55,000 nt of DNA from Symbiodinium natans. Its lineage: Eukaryota > Sar > Dinophyceae > Suessiales > Symbiodiniaceae. Made by a program: the position numbers and the translations under genes. The stretch spans positions 67,525-122,524 of the forward strand of contig CAJNDS010000001.1 of assembly GCA_905221605.1 (NCBI GenBank). Direction: 5' to 3'. The stretch's first letter is position 1. Each line of letters starts with the position of its first letter. Positions 23,845-35,850 of this stretch are shown here, piece after piece. The notes beneath the pieces were generated by a model. That model saw only the letters and a list, made by a program, of their open reading frames with translations. It had not been told where the DNA came from and did not search any database.

Positions 23845-23989
23845 GTTCCGGAGGACTCCTTCCCTCGTCTATGCCAACTGAAAAGTGTATTTGATTCAAG
23901 CTCGCTGCTCAAAGTTGCTCAATTGCCATCGTGAATGGCTATGTGCACTTCTGGTGGAACCACGTAGCCACGGGCTTCATGCGGAACAA

Positions 23990-24185
23990 ACATGTACATG
24001 TACATATGTATATATATATATATATACATAAATAAATAAATATATATATATATATATATATATATTCATATTCATATTTATATATATATGTATATTTAGA
24101 TTATATATTTGTATTTTTATATATTTATATCATATCATATCATATCGTATCGTATCATATCAATATATATATATATATATCATAT
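23990..24185. repeat. AT-rich (TA)n array with TATC and ATAAA units
   Basis: About 195 bp of TA dinucleotides with interspersed ATAAATAAATA and, near the end, pentamers CATAT/CGTAT (ATCATATCAT). It lies upstream of the RRM gene. Confidence 0.9.
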
Positions 24186-25993
24186 CTGCCAAACAACTCC
24201 GAGGTCACAGCTTCAGGAACGAGCTGGCAGGGTCAAAGGATGCATTACCTCGGTTCATAGCAACTAGCGAAAGATGTTGTAAAATTATAAAGGCTATAAA
24301 GACGGGCATGACGTGCAAGCGCACCCACATTTTGTTTACTGGGCCTGAAAAGCCCACTTCTCCTCCAAGCTGCAAAGCCAAGTCTACTGAACATGGTGTA
24401 AATGGCGAGTTCCAGAACTCATTTACCCGTGGCTTCGACCAAGATGTTGCAGTGAGAGAAGAAAGCCCCTGGCTGTGCTTGTTCTGGTCGAAAAGGAAAA
24501 TCACCCAAACATGGGAAAATGCCTGACCGACGATCCGCCATTAATGATGCAGTCTGCCCTTCTTTTGACAAACAGCAAGCCTCGAGGCCCTCGAGGTACT
24601 GTCCACCACCGGCAGTGTGCGTCAACCAGTCTGCCAACCTGGACCATCTTGAGCCAAGTTGCAGTCCTCTTTCAAAAAGCTCTCCGACGGACTATCGGCC
24701 CATGGCCATGGGCAACTTAGCCTGCGGCTGGATTTGTCCACGAACTGTTGGCGCTGCAAGACCCTGTCGGAAATGACTTGCATGAACAAACTACCTCAAC
24801 AAAACATCGCAAAATGTAAGTGCATCCTGCACATCTGCAGTTGGACATCACATCGTTGCGGCACAATGCTTTTGCAAGCGATCCCACCGTCCAACAGCAA
24901 GGAGGCTGCACCATGTTGTGGGCCTGAGATGCCCGCTGGCCTCACCTTTACGGTTATTGCACTGCGTTGTCTTCCCATCATCTCAGGTTTTATGGCCTCA
25001 TGGAACTATTTGAGGCTAGCAGAGTTTCTCGAACGAATATCCAGCGAACAGCCTTCCCAGAACTCGCACTAGCTCTTTCTGAGCCAGGTTCGAGTCCAAG
25101 GCCTCACTCGGTGCAGACTTCCACAGCACTTGAAACATATTTCAAATTGTTTCAAGTGCTGTCTTTGGGATCGGTGAGCACTGGCGAGCATCATGAGCAG
25201 CAGGCCGCCGGGGAGATGCACACGTAGCAAGTACGCACAGTACGCCCGTTGAGGACGAAACCAATATAGCCTCCTACACCCCAGGACTCCAGGACTAGAC
25301 ACTCGAAGCACCTTTTCGAATTCTTAGGCCAGTGGATGCTGGACAGCACCTGCCGTGGACAGCCGAACGCAGCTGGGAAGCAGGAGCAGAAGGTTCCTGT
25401 GCAAATCGAAGATTCGGTACGATGTCAGGCAGCTAGGGGAGTTGTCAATGCATCCTGCCAGCCCGGTACGGGGCAGCAATTTAATGTGCTTTAGTATCGC
25501 ATGTGGCGATTGCGTGGTGCAAAATGGCATGCTGTCCTAGCCTATTCTGGCCAGCTCGAAGGTGTCGGGGCCATCCTAACGAAGCGGATAATGCCGAAAT
25601 ACGGAAACAGAATGAACCAGGTCATGCTCATGCGACCTGACATTGCCTGACTCAAACGAACCGACACATCGCATCATGAACTCTAGCACAAGCCAGCCAA
25701 CCCATTAATGCATGCCCTAAGCCCTCACTGCCTTGCGATCGGACCTGCCTGCCCCATGTTGGGGATAGCCCGCTTGGCCTTCTAGCATGTTGCCTCTTAT
25801 TGTCGTTGCATGTCTCTGAAGTTGTTTGCCTGCTGTTGCACAGCTTGTCTCTTTCTGAAGAAACACCATCTCAGAACGCGCATCGAACACTGAAATGATA
25901 TGCCAGTCCACTTTGGAAGCTCGAACCGAAGTTGGTGACTTTGGCCAAGTGTCGTCAGATCATGTCACACAGCACAGGAATTCACATTGGCTG
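24186..25993. other. No recognised gene
   Basis: Short ORFs only. A minus-strand reading at 24205-24400 (VNKMWVRLHVMPVFIAFII) is membrane-like and exon-sized but unassigned. A TTGGCTCAAG leader-like decamer lies on the minus strand at 24649-24658, followed directly by ATGG, but no recognisable protein follows. Confidence 0.3.
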
Positions 25994-26437
25994 CTACAGG
26001 CATCGCGTCTTCTTTATTGCATCGATTGCGCCATCGACAGGTTCTGAGACGCGTGTAGCCGACCTTAACAAGATACTGACATGCTCAACTCCAAGCCTGC
26101 ACATGATTGCCGCAAAAGGATGAGGCACCACGTTACCACTGCGGCAGTAGATTGCAGTAGTGCATTCCAGGAACGTCTTGGCCAGCCGTCGCATGAAGTA
26201 GACAGCGACTACCACGTCAAACAGCGCAGCACCGCAAGTAGCCAAGATGATAAGACTCTTCGTAAACTCCTCCTCAGACTCCTCAGTCATGTCCAGGTCC
26301 TTGCGGTCCTTACACCATGTCGTGCCATCAAAGAGGAACAGAAAACACCAAAGCCAAACGGATTTCTTACGCATGCACAACTCCTTCTCTATCGTCGGAT
26401 TGTCGTTCTGCTGCTCCGCTATGAGGACCTGCCGCAT
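25994..26437 (-). CDS. Hypothetical membrane protein fragment
   Basis: A 147-codon minus-strand ORF has two hydrophobic stretches (VWLWCFLFLFDG and LIILATCGAALFDVVVAVYF) separated by an acidic segment (DLDMTEESEEEFTKS) and followed by a basic RRLAKTF. This arrangement looks like part of a real membrane protein, possibly one exon, since neither end has a convincing start or stop context. No family recognised. It is on the same strand as the RRM, WDR68 and Coa1-like genes. Confidence 0.25.
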   Translation of the reverse strand: MRQVLIAEQQNDNPTIEKELCMRKKSVWLWCFLFLFDGTTWCKDRKDLDMTEESEEEFTKSLIILATCGAALFDVVVAVYFMRRLAKTFLECTTAIYCRSGNVVPHPFAAIMCRLGVEHVSILLRSATRVSEPVDGAIDAIKKTRCL

Positions 26438-27701
26438 GAAAGGCTATGCTACGGATTTGCAATGGGGCATTCGTTGGTGCAATCCACAAGGATCACAAAC
26501 GAAACTGCTCCTAACTTTCCTTTGCCAAAACACCTGCTTCCATGTGTCCGCAGCAACACGTTCAAGGAATCGGACCGTGTACACAGCGCCATAGAAGTGG
26601 AGCGGCACCTCGGAACAAGCTCTGTGCCAACATGGCAAACAGTGGCAAACACGTCGGATTCTGTCAGTCGGAACGTGACAACATGTGGGCATGCATGAGG
26701 CCGAGAAGCAAAAGCCACGTTCATGAAGCTTGCACAAGCCAATACCCCAGCCTCCTGACAATGCTTGCAGGCAGATTCTGCAGAACCTGCTGTTATGAAA
26801 TCGTTTTCGGCCAGGGGTATAGTCACCCACCCAATCAATCATATGTAACGAATCAAACGTCTGTCCGTGACCGTAACCGAACAGACATGTTCGGGGCATG
26901 CACAAACTCCAACCAATCCTCCTGCAGGTCTCCGGAGATACCCCAAGCGGCCAGTCGACTCTGCAAGTCCGAAAACCGCATAGACGCCAACTCAGAGCAA
27001 TCGAGAAGTGCAAAGAAGCATGCAGCATCACATCTTCTCACCAACAGACACACAGACATTCATGACAAACACAGTCGATAAAATCAGCAGGGGCGAAAAA
27101 GGAGCAACGGCTAAGTGCGTTCATCAACGATTTGAGATGACCCGAGTCTCTTCTTGAATGCGAGAGCTCCAATTCCAAGCACATGCTGCAGAATCTCAGA
27201 ATTTTAAGAATCATGTCATGGCAAGGTCGTCCGTTTTCCAAATCTTAACTTTGGGAGAGCAGAGCCTATCAAATGACCTATTTTAATTTTTCGTTCTTTT
27301 GCAGAACCCCACTCGTATGGGGGAATTCGTTTGACAAAGCCTTTGGGCTCATTGCGAGGTCGGCTGGTTCGCATAAAATCTGGAGTGCGACTGCATGTGC
27401 TGGTTTGGAGCCATCGATGGGGAACTCCTTTGGCTTCACAGCAAAAAAACAAAGCCAAGTTCTTACGGCCCTGTGGAACAGTGTCTGTGATGTGTTGCTA
27501 AATTGCCCTGCGTGGCTTCTTCATGAGCCAAGGGCCTTCGGAAGCAACTCGTGCAACGATCCATGTGAAAGGCCTCTCGAACTTAAGAGCTACGTCATCA
27601 GCTTGAGTGTTTGGGAAGGCAGTGAATCCAAGAGTTAAGGAAAACTAACTCTGAAGATAATTGACCGGCATCGGGCCGGCTCGACGCCCCTTAGGTCCAG
27701 C
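26438..27701. other. No recognised gene
   Basis: The longest reading is a minus-strand 195-codon ORF (26444-27031), rich in Cys and Arg and without a motif I know. A plus-strand ORF at 27273-27638 is similarly unassigned. Confidence 0.3.
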
Positions 27702-28632
27702 ACAATTAACTCTCGATTTAATTGCCTGTCAACGTCGCGCGACGTAGCATGCCATGCGGGCAAGCTGCTCAAGGGAAACAATTAAATCAGGATGTAATTG
27801 TTTCTGCTAGACGACCCCAACCACAATTAAATCATGATTTAATTGTTCCCCCTACCTTTCAACAAGTAAATCACGATTTAATTGTTCCCCTAGAGTAATA
27901 GTAATAATCATAATGATAGTGATAGTGATAATAATAATAGTAATAGTCATAGTCATAGTGATAACAATAATAATAATAGTAGTAATAGTAATAATAACAG
28001 TAGTAATAAGAATAATAATAGTAACAAAAATAGTAATAAAAAAAACAACAATAATATTTATAGCAACAGCAATTAAAGTAATAGTAATAGCAATAAGAGT
28101 AATAGGAATAATAATAATAAGAGTAATAGTAATAACAATAATAAGAATACTAATAATAATAATAGTCAAAGTAATTATCATAGTACTCGTAATCATAAGA
28201 CTAAGAGTAATAGAAATAACAATACGAATAGTAATAGTAATAATAATACGAATAGTAATAGTAATAATAATAGTAATAATAACAATAATAATAATAGCAA
28301 TAGTAATTATAAAACGAATAGTAATAGAAATAATAATCGTAATACTAATACTACTAGTAATAGTAATAATAATACTAATCGTAATCGTAATAATAAGACT
28401 AATAGTAATAGTAGTCATAATAGTACAATTAAATCATGATTTAATGGTGCAAATAGGTACCAATCAGCACAAGTCTCTGCTATACCATTAACTCAGGATT
28501 TGATTGTCTTCCAGTCAAACGCAAAGAAACACAATTAAATCTGGATTTAATTGTGTCGTTGGAGGGGACAAGGTATGTCGAGGCAGGTCAAAACCCAACC
28601 CAAACGCAACAATTAAATCAGGATCTAATTTT
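27702..28632. repeat. Cluster of eight 24-bp palindromes
   Basis: Eight copies of a palindrome whose half-site is ACAATTAAATCA followed by its own reverse complement. Starts: 27702, 27778, 27823 (perfect), 27862, 28425, 28484, 28531, 28609. Copies differ at a few sites, often in one arm only. Four lie before and four after the AT-rich trinucleotide-like array. A separate perfect 14-bp palindrome, ACGTCGCGCGACGT, lies at 27732-27745. Confidence 0.85.
27893..28424 (+). repeat. Degenerate (AAT/TAG)n array
   Basis: Over 500 bp of AATAAT, AATAGT, AACAAT and related triplets, keeping a 3-bp phase so that Ile/Val-rich frames stay open on both strands. The frames are artefacts. It is inserted between palindrome copies 4 and 5. 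Confidence 0.95.
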
Positions 28633-30439
28633 TTTAAACTTCTGGATTCATTGGTTTTCAGTGTTGGAAGGCCACCGTTTGGGCTCCTTCGCATGAGGAC
28701 AGAAACATAGGGCTGGTCTGCCGCTGTGTTCAAAAATCATCTTCACCTTTTGTCATATTAGCAAGAGCACGGGCTTTGCCGCGCTCCTGCCAAACTTACT
28801 TTGCTTTTTGAGGTGTCCCATGCGGACATCGCTCATACTCGTGTTTGTGTGGGATATGCAACTCTCGAGTACTTTCTCTGTTGAAGACATTCCCAAGTCG
28901 GTTTGGGAGCGAGAAACCAGTGTTGGATGAGGGAAAGCGAACAAGAACATCGATAGGACAACTGCATATCTTACTAGGCTTCTTCCTTGGTCATGCTGAC
29001 CTTGTCCGACTCCATCAAAAGTGTGCGTGTGTGTATTGCCATCGACGATCGAGGTGGCAGGACCATAATGGTGGCACCAACAGTTTCAAAGTACGGCTCG
29101 GGGAAGTACAAAGGCTACAAAGGAGGAGGATGCAGTAGGCAAGTAGCAGAACTTGAACCCAGAAAAAGTGGCACCGTCGAAAGTGTCATGCTGTCATCAT
29201 TGGTAGGCCACAATGCTGGCAGCTCCTCACCCTCTTCTTGCTAGCAAAGCTCTGTTGCGGAGGCAATTGTGCAAAGATTGGTAAGTTTCGCGCAGAGGAA
29301 ATATGCAAATCCACACTTGTCAATTGGACCTTCCGCCAGTTGGAGCAGCCGCCCACCACCAGCAAAAAACTTCCGAAGCATCGCACGACCGCGAGCTCCC
29401 AGCCAGCGCCATCTGAACACAGCCACGCAGGCAGACATCATTGACCGCTTGGCATCTGGATCCGCCGTTGCGGCCTTGGCACTTGTGGCTCCGGATGCCT
29501 TCGGCGCTGCCCTCATGCCCTCCAGCCCTCCAGCCCTTCAAACTTAAACGTCACTACTCATAAGACGCATAAGACCTGTTCACATCCAAGTGGCAACCAA
29601 TAAGGGCGAAACCTGCGGCAGTCGGCTCATCTGACTCTGGCTTCCATGCAGCAACAAGCTTGCAAATAAAGACATGCAAGGCTTTGCAGAAAGCCTTAAG
29701 TAAAGATAAGCTGGGCATCCATTGAGATGCTCGCGCTGCCAGTGCAAAGTTCAGCGGCTGCCGCAGTTTGAAGGTGGAGCGCATCGTAAGCCAACCTACC
29801 TTGGCTAGGCACTTCAGCTGGCCGTGCGGCAATATTAACCAACCCATCATCCTCACAACACCCTGACGGACCATCCCGGAGGCGACCCTCTCCTGCTGAC
29901 CTCAGTCACACTATGTGAGCCATAGCCGAAACTACACAATTTCCTCCGCCAACACCGATTGCTGCCGATGATAAAGCGACGTCACGAAACTACAGAGTAA
30001 CAATGAAAGCTTGATGCACCTGCACAAACGCTGACAATAAGCAGCAAAGTCAGGTGCTGCAAGAAATCCTTGAAGTTGGGCGTTCGACGACAAAAATGTA
30101 AAGGCCGTCAACCACGTCATCGTGCTGGTGGCATTGAAGAACACAACCTTTGGTGCACAAACACAAGATGCCGAAATCTGTGGGCTGTGAACACTTGGTG
30201 TGAACATGGTTGCCACTATGCAACCACTGCAAGCGGTCTCCGTGACAGCACCTGTCAGACAAGGAATGTCATACCACCAAAGCATTAAATCAACTACTTG
30301 AAATGCAAGCCGACGCCAAAGAAAGCTAGCGCACGTGCACGGCGCGGGCTTAATCCGAAACCCAACCCCTCAACTCCTTCCCCCCAACACCTGAACCAAA
30401 CCCCGACCCCGGGCACCCCAGGGGAGAAGCGATAGTGAA

Positions 30440-30930
30440 GGCTTTGTTTCGCATTGTTTTCAAAGAGCCTGGCCACCCCACCACTCCTATACCACCGCCC
30501 ACACCGCTTCACCGCGCCCCCACCCCCCCGCCCTCACGCTCTCATCGCACTAGCCGCGAACGCTTCTGACCACTCTTGCCCCCTGGACCATTCCACCATC
30601 CGCATCGCTTTCACCGCCCTTACCCTTCCTATCCACACCCACGCGCCACCACCGCCCCGCACTGCTTTCACCACTGTTACACCCCTGCCCATCACTGCCC
30701 ATTCCGCTGCCCACACCGCCATCATCCCTTCCACTGCCTCCCCATTCGGACCCCTGTAGCACCCGATTTTTCCGTTCCATCCCAAATGTTCGCCGTCCTT
30801 CGCCCCTTCCCCCCCCACCGCCCACACCGCCCTCAACACCCCCTCAGTGCGGCTCCACACCCTGCGCTTTCATTCGACCATGCCCCGCCATGCTCCCACC
30901 ACGCCCACCCTTCCTTTGAATGTTTGAAGT
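30440..30930 (+). repeat. C-rich low-complexity tract
   Basis: The plus strand is dominated by CCCAC, CACCGCC and CCTTCC words for about 490 bp, with almost no G-runs on the same strand. Pro/His-rich plus and Gly/Trp-rich minus ORFs across it reflect composition only. Confidence 0.7.
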
Positions 30931-33900
30931 AACGGACCGGACCACCCCACATGGTTATCTATGGTGCAGGGGGCAAGGGTGTGCCTGAGAGTCTTCTGCC
31001 GACGAAGGCGCTTTCTACGCACAGACGGGACGCCATCTCCACGTAGCTGCATGTGATTGTCTTAAAGATGCTGCATCACAAGCTGCATATGGTGCATCAT
31101 CGTTGCTGGTTACTACTTCAGCAAAACCGTTTGTGAATGATTGATCACGTTAGTGCTGCGCCACCTCACAACAAGTCAACACGTGCTGTCAGCCGTCTGG
31201 CCGAGAATGGTTCCTGCCGTAGCATTTGAGCTTGAATCACATCTCACGTTGTGGCGTTTATAGCGTTGCGGATTCAGCCGGCCTGCAATTGGCACAACAC
31301 TGGCACAATCAAGCTACACCTCAACCACGATGCGACAACAACTTTAGAGAGGTTTCTTGTCACGTTTGCGTGAACAGGTACTCAGAGGTGGATGACGTGA
31401 AGGAGCAAGTCTCTCAGGCGTTTGCAAGGGTGCGCATGCAAGACCCTCGCAGTTTCCATTTTGGTGGCACATTGATCACAGTCAAAGTCAACCAAACTGT
31501 GGCAGCGTGAGAAAATTCTGACAGAACATGCAGTCAAATGCAACAACCCATGCCCTGGATACTATCAATTCAGCGATGCTCCCAGCCGAAAATGTTACAC
31601 AACACCACCTCGACACATGCTGTGACAGAATCACAAGCTCGCAGCTTTCCGGACCTTGTCCGACCCTACGACGACGAAACTCCCGACTAGCTCTGCTAGC
31701 TGTTGTGATAAGCCATGTCCCCGTCCGACCTCGTTCCACACACAGCAGAAGGTGGCCCAGCGTTGGGCATCTTGGTCCGGAGGTGTTGGCGGCTCATTCG
31801 CAGTCGCAAACCTGGTGCAAGGTTTTACTCGCTACACCTTCAACGACGCTCAACGAAGGCCTTGTAGACCAAAGAAGGTTGCAGTCCATTTGATTGCTGC
31901 GCTACGTGAAGCCGAGCCTGTGCAAACTGGCACCCCATGCCCGACAACTCCTCACAGCATGGTGTCCTCTGTGCGAGGACAAAACCTTCGTTGCGCATCC
32001 ACCCAATGCTGTGCCGCTGCGTATTGCCAGCATGCCATGGCGGGCGACGAGGCTTGTCGAAAACCTAGCTTTTCAACCTTCCACGTTTAAGCTCGATGAC
32101 TCGATGACTCAATCACATGTAGGGACTCCACAATCTGAACAATATGCAACAATATCATCAATCATGCATTGGTGGCTGCTCATTGTGCGGAACTGTATGG
32201 ATCTATGACTGCACTTCAGATGATGTCGTGATAGGTCTAGGGAATGATGCAAAGGAGCGTGTGCAGCAAGGCACCACCCACGACAAACGTCTTGCATTCG
32301 GGATGCAGTGAAGACAAGCCTTTGAAGCAGCCTCCAAACTAAGGTCAAAATCGGCTTAGGCCCTGCAATTCTTGCTGGTGGGAAAGCTAAGGTCTACGAA
32401 GTGGAACACAAGTGCAGACAGTCAGGCAGACAGTCAGACGTGCAAGCCGTAGACCCCAGAGACAGACGAGCCAAGTCTCTGGCCCAATAGACAGATACGG
32501 TAGTCTGTTTCACCGTGCGACCTCGACTTTTTGCAATGTCGACTAGCGCCACCATGGATTTTGCGGCCTAGTGCTAGATTGCTCGCCTCACATCTGTCAA
32601 CGAACGTCAGATGATTGACGCAGCTCCACTTCTGTTCACTTGCTTCGCTTCCAGGCCACATTCACTATGACGCGCAAAAACATCAGTCATGCAAGCATGA
32701 GGACATGTAAAGCGTCTCGGCCGTCCCAACCAGCGATGTGCATTCTTGCCGGGAGCAGAAGAAAACATCCACGGATCATTCAGACAGTGCTAGAATATTC
32801 AGACAGTGCTAGAATATCGCGCTCTAACTTTTCTCGTTGCTTGCCACTGCCTCTGTGCCATCGTCCCTGTCACTGTCTGGATAGAAACGTCCAAAGCAAG
32901 CCTTGCACACCTGCAACCATCATGTCATGCAACACCAGGCTGATGGCTTTCATCAAATCACTCGCCTTCACCATGTGCTTTGCATTCGCATCTTCTGATG
33001 CCTCTCGGGCAATGACGAGCGAACTCTGAAGGGAAAAAAGATCATGGGTTGTGATCTGTGTCGGCCTTACAATGCCAGCAGGTGGCCTGCATATGTCTGT
33101 ATTCTACCACACTATCCCCATGCCCTCCAATCCATGCCGCTGAAATCTTGGGCAAGAGGCGCCACTGCCAGAAGCATTGTCATCATCCACAACCCAGAAG
33201 CAAGCTCGAAACGTGCTTAAGGTGTTAATCATCTCCCATCAATTCTGAGAAGGAAAGCAATCATTCATGCTTGCTTCAGCGAACCATTGCCAGCACTCAA
33301 CGCAAAACATGTTGCGCCCGTTTCCCGTTGCCGCTCGTGATCTTACCATGGCATCCGCTTCTCCTTGTACCATGTACTACCAACATACTTACCTTACTTA
33401 CCTGCTACATCGGACACTCCGAACACGTCGTTACATCAGGGCGGGCCCAGGCGGAGTCCAGCCTCCAGAGCACGGAAAAATCCCTTGGGTAGCTCTGCTG
33501 AGAAGCCGCTTCTGCCTTTGATGAGCTGGGTTTGGGAAGGTATTGCAACAATGATTTAAGAAGTGAATCTCAGCTTGCCACTGGCGAAACTGGAGCAAGC
33601 TGCGTGCAACCACAGCATCCATGACCTTTCCCGCTGAACCTGGCTCGCACATGGTGGCCACTCAGCTGCACCCGACCCGGACATTACAAGAGACTGTCCG
33701 GGGAGACCGAGTCTAGAGGAAGAAGATCTGTGTTCCAAGCATCATGACCTCACACGCAAGAACACAAAGCAGTTCCAAAACATGTGAAACAACATCCACT
33801 CAAACATCCTATCAAGCATACTCGACATCGTGATGTGTCATGTGATGTGTCACTCACTCGCCGTGACTTGAGTGTCTCTGTGACTTGTGTGTCTTCGAGT

Positions 33901-35468
33901 CTTCTCGCTCTGCAGTTACGCTGCACTTTTCCCTAACTTGTCATTCCGCAATTCTCAGTGCTGTTTTTTTTGCCCTCGCAAGATCTTCGACATGGATTTT
34001 CTCTGATGCTATCTAGATGTACGAGCTAAGTTTTGAAAGAAAGAGCTCACTTGCCCGCAGAATCCTCCAGATTGCGCGCCCAAAACTTTATGGCAAGCGC
34101 ACCGTGTTCAGAAGTCGCTAGAAGGCCGCAGAGCGCACCACGCAGCATCAGTATGACAAAGTGTGATGAAGTGGCCGGTGAGTTCTGAGGCAGAAGGTAT
34201 AGCAAGTTATCATGTAACGTAACGATTATGTCGCCTATGTGATCCAAGAAGTAGATCCTTACAAGCATTGCCTGCAAAAGCAAACGCTGAGATGCAGGCC
34301 ATGAAGCACGGATTCAAGGATGCTGGGCTCCAAGACCTGTCTCGTTCTGTCTCTGAGCCCAACCGTCCCCAAGCTTCCCTGAGGTGCTGATGCGCTTCAA
34401 CAGACCTTGGGCTCTCCCTAATGTTCATCCAGGCTAAGGTTTCTTGCGTACCTCCCCCTCACCCCCATTCCACACCCCTTTGCAAGGCCCTACAACTCAT
34501 GTTTGCTCATGATAGGGCGTGCCTCCAAATGCCACAAGAGCCACGCAAAAGAGCAAGAAACCTCTGCGCCACCTGCTTGGTTATGTATGCCACATCTGAC
34601 AGGGACAGACCCGAAATGCAACACAAAAAGGCACTGTCCCCCTATTCCAAACGGCTGCTGCGGCTGGGCTTGAACGGATATGAAAGGCTCAAGAAGAATC
34701 TGGTGGCCTGTTCGTGCGTAGCCATCTCTGGCGAGACATTCTGCAACGAACAGCCTTGTCATACAAAAGGCCCCAGCCGATGCTTCGTACCGACATTATC
34801 ACAATGTACCACACTCAAAGACACAAAGATGCTTGCGCAGATTTCAACTTGACGATAGATGCCTCCACGAATCCGATGATTGAAAACATCTGTGGCTTGC
34901 ATCCGCACATCTGCAACAAGCATATGACTGCGCCTCTTCCAACTCTGTCTGCACTTCTCCTTCTCTTGCCTGCGAAGCCAGCATGCGAAATTGAAAGAAG
35001 CTAACTGATATGATGTGAATGAATGCACAACCTGCAAGCGCCGTAAAGAGTCGCAAAGATTTGCAAGTGCTTGCACGTGTGCATGAGTGTCAGCGTACCT
35101 GGAAGGCAGTGAGGCCTTGGCAGTGCTCGCACCATGGGTATGGACGGCTAGAGAATAAATTGCCGAGCTCTGTACACTCCTGGAGAAGACGAAGCTGTGT
35201 CTTTGGCCTCTTTCATTCTTCTGCGCGCCGTACTAGGATGTACTAGCCATGGGGCAATTGTTGGAGCTTAACTTAGGTTGCGACGGTAATCTGACCCCCA
35301 TTTGCACGGCATCCTGACGTCCACCGATGATGCCAAAGTGCATAAAGGAAGGCACATGAGATCTTCGCACCTGGAACAATACCATTGCCTCGACCAAAGC
35401 ATCCTTGAAGCCGCCATGCAAGGGCGACCGCAACAACGGGTGGCAGCAGGCAACGAAGCAGAAGCACA

Positions 35469-35469
<1 letters not shown>

Positions 35470-35502
<33 letters not shown>

Positions 35503-35512
35503 CTCATCCGGG
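35470..35512 (+). repeat. (CAG)n microsatellite
   Basis: About twelve AGC/AAC triplets in a row. Confidence 0.85.
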
Positions 35513-35723
35513 AGCATAAGCATTGCTTGTATAGCCAAGTTGTACAACGGCGCCTGATACGAATGTCAGGCACAGTTGCGGCATTCTTCTTCCATCCCTG
35601 AAATGGCTTTCCAAGAAAAAGGCGAAAGCAGGCGACCACTGCCTCCAACGGAAAGCGCCAGTCTTCTCTCAATCTTTTCGCAATTTCCTGCCGTCACGCT
35701 GCCAACACGCATTGGTGTTAGCT

Positions 35724-35850
35724 CTAATGTACCGCTGCTTCTGCGGCCATGACCCTGACGATCAAGGGCTTGCCGTCGTCCAAGAAATGCGACATGGTCT
35801 TAGCAAGATTCTGAAGGAACTTCTTCGGTTCAGCTCGAAACTTGAGATGC
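35724..35850 (-). other. Possible last exon, SpoVS/Alba-like fragment
   Basis: A minus-strand frame ending in TAG at 35724 reads HLKFRAEPKKFLQNLAKTMS then HFLDDGKPLIVRVMAAEAAV. The order strand-helix-strand-helix start, with LKF-x-AEP at the front and LIVRVMAAEA after it, resembles the first half of the SpoVS domain (LKVSAKSSP, later an AIGAGA strand-helix). SpoVS/Alba proteins occur in protists, but the match is short and by eye, and no flanking exon was found. Confidence 0.2.

Noticed and set aside
24649-24669. Second spliced-leader relic candidate (minus strand, TTGGCTCAAG directly before ATGG)
   Set aside because: About 13 of 21 positions match and the following reading frame is short and unrecognised, so there is no gene to support it.
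27852-28491. Ile/Val-rich ORFs of about 190 codons on both strands
   Set aside because: They are translations of the AT-rich trinucleotide-like array, which has no stop in these phases.
31217-31236. CCGTAGC...ATTT leader-like sequence on the plus strand
   Set aside because: The match needs two gaps, lacks the GGCTCAAG end and no clear gene follows.
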